A stretch of 64,000 nucleotides of DNA, taken from VBAU01 sp036005185 (GTDB lineage: Bacteria; Bacteroidota; Bacteroidia; Chitinophagales; Chitinophagaceae). Under the pieces are notes generated by a model, which did no database searches, was not told the DNA's origin, and saw only the letters and a list, made by a program, of their open reading frames with translations. The stretch spans positions 1 to 64,000 of the forward strand of contig DASYQS010000039.1 in NCBI GenBank assembly GCA_036005185.1, in the 5' to 3' direction. A program made the position numbers and the translations under genes. This document shows positions 59,734-64,000 of the stretch, in pieces (the first letter of the stretch is position 1; every line of letters begins with the position of its first letter).

Positions 59734-60552
59734 ATGTCGTTTAAAAATAAGACCGTATTTATAACCGGTGCGAGTCGAGGTATTGGCAAAGCCATTGCAT
59801 TGAAATTAGCAAAGGAAAATGCGAATATTATCGTTGTTGCAAAAAGCATTGAAGAGAACCCAAAGCTGGGTGGAACCATTTTTTCTGCAGCAAAGGAAAT
59901 TGAAGAAACTGGTGGCAAAGCTTTGCCGTTACAATGTGATATCCGGTTTGAAGATCAAATAGAATCAGTAATGCAAAAGACCATTGAAAAATTCGGAGCA
60001 ATTGATATTCTTATTAACAATGCATCAGCGATATCTTTAACTTCTACTGAACAAACAGAATCGAAGCGTTTCGATCTTATGCATAGCATTAATGTAAGAG
60101 GAACTTTTCTTGTAACAAAAGCCTGTGTTCCATTTTTAAAAAAATCTTCAAATCCTCATATTCTCACTTTGTCTCCACCGCTAAATTTAGATCCGAAGTG
60201 GTTTGCCAATCATATTGCCTATACTATTACAAAATACGGCATGAGCATGATGACGATCGGCTGGGCCGCTGAATTTAAAAAAGATAGGATTGCTGCCAAT
60301 TCATTATGGCCTAAAACAACGATCGCTACCGCGGCCGTAAAAAATTTATTGGGTGGTGAAGCCGTTATGAGGATGAGCCGAACGCCAGAGATCCTTGCGG
60401 ATGCTGCTTATCACATTTTAAGGCAGCCATCCACAGAATGTACCGGCAATTTATTTATTGATGAGGAAGTATTAACTAAAGAAGGAATTATTGATTTTGA
60501 TAAATATGCAGTTATCCAGGGCGGGAAGTTGCTTAATGATTTGTTTGTCTAA
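59734..60552 (+). CDS. SDR family oxidoreductase (HSDL2-like)
   Basis: A 272-residue short-chain dehydrogenase. The cofactor motif is TGASRGIG (11-18), NNAS at 96-99, with catalytic S147, Y163 and K167 (SPPLN, IAYTITKYG). The insert EENPKLGGTIFSAAKEIEET and the NSLWPKTTIATAAVKNLLGG stretch match the subfamily related to human HSDL2, thought to act on acyl or sterol substrates. The exact substrate is unknown. It starts after a 468-nt gap. Confidence 0.87.
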   Translation: MSFKNKTVFITGASRGIGKAIALKLAKENANIIVVAKSIEENPKLGGTIFSAAKEIEETGGKALPLQCDIRFEDQIESVMQKTIEKFGAIDILINNASAISLTSTEQTESKRFDLMHSINVRGTFLVTKACVPFLKKSSNPHILTLSPPLNLDPKWFANHIAYTITKYGMSMMTIGWAAEFKKDRIAANSLWPKTTIATAAVKNLLGGEAVMRMSRTPEILADAAYHILRQPSTECTGNLFIDEEVLTKEGIIDFDKYAVIQGGKLLNDLFV

Positions 60553-60561
60553 ACTGTAGTT

Positions 60562-60659
60562 GATTGTTTGATGGCTTAATGGCTAAATTGTTTAGTTCAA
60601 AAACAATTGAAATCATTTCTTTTCAGCCAGCCATCTAACAATTCAACAATCAAACAATC
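60562..60659. repeat. long inverted repeat between convergent genes
   Basis: GATTGTTTGAT (60562-60572) and ATCAAACAATC (60649-60659) are exact inverted copies. Further pairing involves GGCTAAATTGTT on the left and AACAATTCAACAATC on the right, with AATGGCTAA and CAGCCATCT words inside. It lies between the convergent SDR gene and lysS. Confidence 0.78.
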
Positions 60660-60665
60660 CGCAAT

Positions 60666-62192
60666 CTATTCTTCCTCTCTTTTTTCCAGTCTCATCATAG
60701 GAAATAATAAAACATCCTGAATAGATGGTTGATCTAGTAACAACATGCAAATACGGTCAATACCAAAACCAATGCCTGATGTGGGAGGCATTCCGTATTC
60801 CAATGCACGTAAAAAATCATGATCAATATACATTGCCTCTTCATCCCCCCTCTCCATTAATTTTACTTGCTCTTCAAAGCGCTCTCGCTGATCGATAGGA
60901 TCATTTAGCTCGCTATAAGCATTTGCAATTTCTTTTCCATTTACCAGCAATTCAAATCTCTCAACAAGAGCCGGCTTTGTACGATGTTTTTTGGTAAGGG
61001 GACTCATCTCAACAGGATAATCAATGATAAATGTCGGCTGCACAAAATACTCTTCACATTTATCGCCAAAAATTTCATCTATCATTTTTCCTTTGCCCAT
61101 GGTATTATCAACATGAACATGCAATTTTTTGCATACATCTCGAACCTGCTCTTCATTCATTGTAGATATATCAAAACCGGTATGTTCTTTAATAGCATCG
61201 TACATGGTAATGCGACGGTAAGGAGCTTTGAAATCAATTTCCTTTCCTTCTACCATCACTTTCGTGGTGCCATTTACAGTCAAGGCTGTTTTCTCCATTA
61301 ACTGCTCTGTAATTTCCATCATCCACAAATAGTCTTTATAGGCTACATAAAACTCGAGCACTGTAAATTCAGGATTGTGTGTGCGATCCATTCCCTCGTT
61401 ACGGAAATTGCGGCTGAATTCATATACCCAATCAAATCCCCCGACTACTAAACGTTTCAAATAAAGTTCATTGGCAATACGCAAGTACATGGGGATATCC
61501 AGCGCATTATGATGTGTAATAAATGGTTTTGCCGCTGCCCCGCCAGGAATACTTTGCAAAACAGGTGTGTCGACTTCTAATGCACCATGCTCATTTAAAA
61601 AATCACGCATGGCATTGATCAGCTTTGTTCGCTTAATAAAAGTTTCCTTGACTTGTGGGTTAATGATAAGATCCGCGTATCGCTGGCGGTATTTAAATTC
61701 CGGATCTGTAACTGCGTCAAAGGTTTGGCCTTCTGCCTCTTTTACAATAGGCAAAGGTTTTAGCGATTTCGTTAATACAACTAACTCTCTAACATGAACA
61801 GAAGTTTCACCCGTTTTTGTTTTGAATACAAATCCTTTTACACCAATAATATCTCCAATATCAATTAGTTTTTTCCAAACAACATCATACAAGCTTTTGT
61901 CTTCACCTGGGCAAATATCATCTCTTCTGATATATAACTGAATTCTTCCTGCGGAATCCTGTAGCACTGCAAAATTCGCCTTACCCATGTCACGTATGCT
62001 CATAATACGCCCCGCTACACATACGTCGGCAAACTCATCTTTTTTTTCCTCGGTAAAATTGTCTTTTATAACTGCGGAATAATTATTTACTGGATATAAT
62101 GGCGCCGGATAGGGGTCAATGCCCATCATGATCAATTCCGCTAATTTTTCCCTTCTTATTTCTTCCTGCTCAGATAAATGGGGTAACTGCAT
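60666..62192 (-). CDS. lysS: lysyl-tRNA synthetase (class II)
   Basis: A 508-residue class II synthetase that charges tRNA-Lys. An N-terminal OB-fold (DVCVAGRIMSIRDMGKANFA) precedes the catalytic core with motif 2 (SRNFRNEGMDRTHNPEFTVL) and motif 3 (GMPPTSGIGFGIDRICMLLL). The length is standard for LysS. The ATG at 62192 (MQLPHLSEQEEIRREKL) is chosen; the codon before it is TTG. A complete TTG-N19-TAATTTTG promoter stands 28 nt upstream. Confidence 0.96.
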   Translation of the reverse strand: MQLPHLSEQEEIRREKLAELIMMGIDPYPAPLYPVNNYSAVIKDNFTEEKKDEFADVCVAGRIMSIRDMGKANFAVLQDSAGRIQLYIRRDDICPGEDKSLYDVVWKKLIDIGDIIGVKGFVFKTKTGETSVHVRELVVLTKSLKPLPIVKEAEGQTFDAVTDPEFKYRQRYADLIINPQVKETFIKRTKLINAMRDFLNEHGALEVDTPVLQSIPGGAAAKPFITHHNALDIPMYLRIANELYLKRLVVGGFDWVYEFSRNFRNEGMDRTHNPEFTVLEFYVAYKDYLWMMEITEQLMEKTALTVNGTTKVMVEGKEIDFKAPYRRITMYDAIKEHTGFDISTMNEEQVRDVCKKLHVHVDNTMGKGKMIDEIFGDKCEEYFVQPTFIIDYPVEMSPLTKKHRTKPALVERFELLVNGKEIANAYSELNDPIDQRERFEEQVKLMERGDEEAMYIDHDFLRALEYGMPPTSGIGFGIDRICMLLLDQPSIQDVLLFPMMRLEKREEE

Positions 62193-62220
62193 CAATAAAA
62201 ATTTAATTTTTGGAGAGTGG

Positions 62221-62250
62221 CAAAATTACAGATGCAGATGGTGAAAACAA
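62221..62250 (-). promoter_or_regulatory. lysS promoter
   Basis: On the minus strand TTG (62250-62248), a 19-nt spacer and TAATTTTG (62228-62221) form a textbook Bacteroidota promoter. The leader to the ATG at 62192 is about 25 nt. Confidence 0.75.
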
Positions 62251-62251
62251 G

Positions 62252-62998
62252 CTAATTCGCAGTCGTTATTTGTTGCTTTGCCCTTTTCTTTTTTCCCATA
62301 ATGGCACGAATTGTAATAACGAGCAAAAAAATTACGAATCCTGTTCCACCAATTGCAACTAATAAAGCTGCTCCATCAGACCCAGCACAGGCGAGGCTGC
62401 AGGCAGCCGCAGCTACTAAATAAAGCAGTCCGATCGCTGCAAGGACGGAAAGGATAATAAGTATTACTTTTTCTCCATCCGAAAGATCATTTGATCTTTT
62501 TATGCCCTTGATCTGATGCCTCAATAACTTTTTTCTTTCTTTCCATTTAACGGATTTCCCATTTTCATCTTTCATCGATGATGAAAAACTGCTGATAGAC
62601 TTGTAATTTTTCGCCGTGCTGTCACTGGACAATGAAGTGCTACTGATGACAGTAGCGTTCACAGCCGGCTCTTTAAAAAATAAAAGATCGGGCCGATTGC
62701 CGATACAGATGGCGATAAAAAAGGTAGAGGTGGAGAGAATAAGGTCACAGGATTTTTGTTTTACATAAAAAGCATTTGAACCCATGTTTTTTCGTTGTTT
62801 CTTTTGAGGGTAAAGGATGAATGCCAAAAAATAAAAACACACTGTTACTACAAACGCGAAGTATGGTATAGAAATTTTCAGTTCATCGAATAAAATACCA
62901 GTTACGATACCAAGACAATTCAGCAGAATAAAAGTGCCAATAATTGTAGCACGTGCAAGCCATTTGTGATTCTTAGCCCATAAAGAAATTCGTCTCAT
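62252..62998 (-). CDS. multi-pass membrane protein of unknown function
   Basis: A 248-residue protein with about five hydrophobic segments: ATIIGTFILLNCLGIVTGIL, ISIPYFAFVVTVCFYFLAFI, LILSTSTFFIAICIG, then after a charged middle (KWKERKKLLRHQIKGIKRSN) VILIILSVLAAIGLLYLVAA and ALLVAIGGTGFVIFLLVITI. It ends with a basic tail. The family is not recognised; the C-terminal pair with SLACAGSDG resembles membrane proteins often found near Bacteroidota outer-membrane genes. The ATG at 62998 is chosen, 34 nt after the DUF6268 gene; a longer frame would overlap that gene. Confidence 0.68.
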   Translation of the reverse strand: MRRISLWAKNHKWLARATIIGTFILLNCLGIVTGILFDELKISIPYFAFVVTVCFYFLAFILYPQKKQRKNMGSNAFYVKQKSCDLILSTSTFFIAICIGNRPDLLFFKEPAVNATVISSTSLSSDSTAKNYKSISSFSSSMKDENGKSVKWKERKKLLRHQIKGIKRSNDLSDGEKVILIILSVLAAIGLLYLVAAAACSLACAGSDGAALLVAIGGTGFVIFLLVITIRAIMGKKKRAKQQITTAN

Positions 62999-63032
62999 AA
63001 AATATTTTTTAGTGTAAATTAAAATCGAATGA

Positions 63033-63908
63033 TTATCTGAATCGAAGCCTATAAGCCAATGACGTTCTAAAATAAAAATTGTCATTTTTATAATCGGTAT
63101 GCCTGTGAGTGTCCTGACCTTCAGAACCAAAGCGATACCTGCGAAGAATAGTATAGCCAACTTCTCCTGTAACTACAATTTTTTTCGTCAAATACCTATC
63201 AGCAAAAATGCCTAACTGGTTATCATCAACCCTTAAATAATTTCTTGCTGAACAATCACCGCTAAAACAAGGATCGATCGTTTGGAGCCGGTAAGAATTT
63301 ATCAATGCCCTAAATGCTGATCCATAATAAAATCGTTCATTCACCTTATGCTCGAGTACCATGCTGCCAGGTAATACTCCAAATAAATTGCTCTTTGCAT
63401 TTATCTTCCAATCAATGCCGACTAAGGGCATAAAATAATTGCCAAAGAATTCTTTATTATAGTAAACACCAAACTTCAAGGCCGCAAATTGGTTTCGTTG
63501 CCATGTGGTTAAAATAACTCCTCCGTACTGCCACAAGTTCTCTAATTTTTTTCCTGCTTGTTTATTACGTCGTAAAATAAAGCTTGATAAAAGGTTCCAG
63601 TTTGTGAAAATATTTTTTTTCAAAAACCCAATAAAAAGTCCATGACTTATTACATGGAAGTCTCTTTCGGAAACAGTTCCCTGGTTATGATCAAAAAATG
63701 GGTTGATGATAAAAGCGTCTCCACCTTTTTTTAACTCAATAGGAAGGGTAAGATTTATGTTAAAAAAATTTGATCGCAATGAATCTTGTTTTTTTCCCAA
63801 TCCTTTTTCGGGGGAATAACTATAATTCATCTTGGCAATATCAAGGAAAGGTTGTGCGTATAAAGTGGATGATATACACAGACAAAAAGGTAAAACAAGT
63901 TTTTTCAT
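63033..63908 (-). CDS. DUF6268-like outer membrane protein
   Basis: A 291-residue exported protein. The signal peptide MKKLVLPFCLCISSTLYAQ is followed by a beta-barrel-like run of strands (INLTLPIELKKGGDAFIINP, NQFAALKFGVYYNKEFFGNY, KIVVTGEVGYTILRRYRFGS) with a terminal aromatic-Arg strand (FYFRTSLAYRLRF). This matches the DUF6268 outer-membrane family, of unknown function. It starts 7 nt after the stop of an upstream gene cut by the window edge, so it is co-transcribed with it. Confidence 0.78.
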   Translation of the reverse strand: MKKLVLPFCLCISSTLYAQPFLDIAKMNYSYSPEKGLGKKQDSLRSNFFNINLTLPIELKKGGDAFIINPFFDHNQGTVSERDFHVISHGLFIGFLKKNIFTNWNLLSSFILRRNKQAGKKLENLWQYGGVILTTWQRNQFAALKFGVYYNKEFFGNYFMPLVGIDWKINAKSNLFGVLPGSMVLEHKVNERFYYGSAFRALINSYRLQTIDPCFSGDCSARNYLRVDDNQLGIFADRYLTKKIVVTGEVGYTILRRYRFGSEGQDTHRHTDYKNDNFYFRTSLAYRLRFR

Positions 63909-63915
63909 TTTAATA

Positions 63916-64000
63916 TTATTGGGGCCTGGAAAATAAATAGTTCAATTTCGCCATGATGCCTTTAATTCCTGAAAGCTCTTTAGCCATGTCAACATATTGA
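63916..64000 (-). CDS. C-terminal end of a gene cut by the window edge
   Basis: On the minus strand an open frame enters from the window edge, reads QYVDMAKELSGIKGIMAKLN then YLFSRPQ, and stops with TAA at 63916-63918. That sequence has a normal protein composition, and the stop lies 7 nt before the start of the DUF6268-like gene, an operon spacing. The amphipathic C-terminus with a final LFSRP reminds me of sterol desaturase/alkylglycerol monooxygenase ends, but 27 residues are too few to name it. Confidence 0.65.
   Translation of the reverse strand, partial: QYVDMAKELSGIKGIMAKLNYLFSRPQ

Overview
This 64 kb window looks like a chromosomal segment of a Bacteroidota bacterium, most likely a member of the Chitinophagaceae or a close relative. 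The sequence reasons are low GC, promoters of the form TAnnTTTG with few obvious Shine-Dalgarno sequences, a GldH gliding lipoprotein, a type IX secretion (T9SS) cargo tail, a periplasmic-propeller sensor kinase paired with a LytTR regulator, BatD, LptC beside CoaX, and many short lipoproteins. The species assignment is inference; no rRNA or tRNA gene is present.

Layout. 1-7.8 kb: a GHL10 glycosidase cut by the window edge, a DegT aminotransferase, an AlkA-type glycosylase, a crotonase plus PaaZ pair, a lipoprotein, a DinB-like protein and adk. 7.9-11.2 kb: an accessory-looking minus-strand run with a YbjN-like protein, a GxxExxY protein, a cytoplasmic trypsin-like protease that also ends in a YbjN-like domain, and a four-helix-bundle gene broken by a TGA. 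11.5-16 kb: dnaN, an epimerase, a carboxypeptidase-regulatory-domain protein and an LpxD-like acyltransferase. 16-22.4 kb: a candidate small RNA, yicC, gldH, a kinase-regulator pair, batD and an SDR. 22.4-27 kb: a HAD phosphatase, psd, cdsA, a CPBP protease and dusB. 27-41 kb: mostly single housekeeping, redox and hydrolase genes (KTSC protein, glutathione peroxidase, ALDH, sugar dehydrogenase, amino-acid permease, transglutaminase-like protein, zinc peptidase, TadA, DUF1080, superoxide dismutase). 41.4-44.7 kb: a NarL regulator, rpmH-rnpA-yidD, murI and a lipoprotein. 45-50.5 kb: a 1191-residue propeller sensor kinase with its LytTR regulator, then a lipoprotein region with three U-tailed hairpins. 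50.5-64 kb: a T9SS cargo, meaB, an O-antigen ligase, a glycosyltransferase, a LON-domain protein, the coaX/porin/lptC operon, an SDR, lysS and envelope proteins.

Themes. Envelope building recurs (LpxD-like, CdsA, Psd, O-antigen ligase, glycosyltransferase, LptC, MurI, GHL10), as does signalling (three regulators, two kinases). Most of the window is ordinary core genome. The unusual parts are: the protease/YbjN/GxxExxY cassette; intergenic repeat families that have entered coding sequence, supplying the signal peptide of GldH and the N-terminus of LptC; several genes whose promoter -7 box nearly touches the start codon, suggesting leaderless mRNAs; a likely small RNA before yicC; and a folded leader before rpmH.
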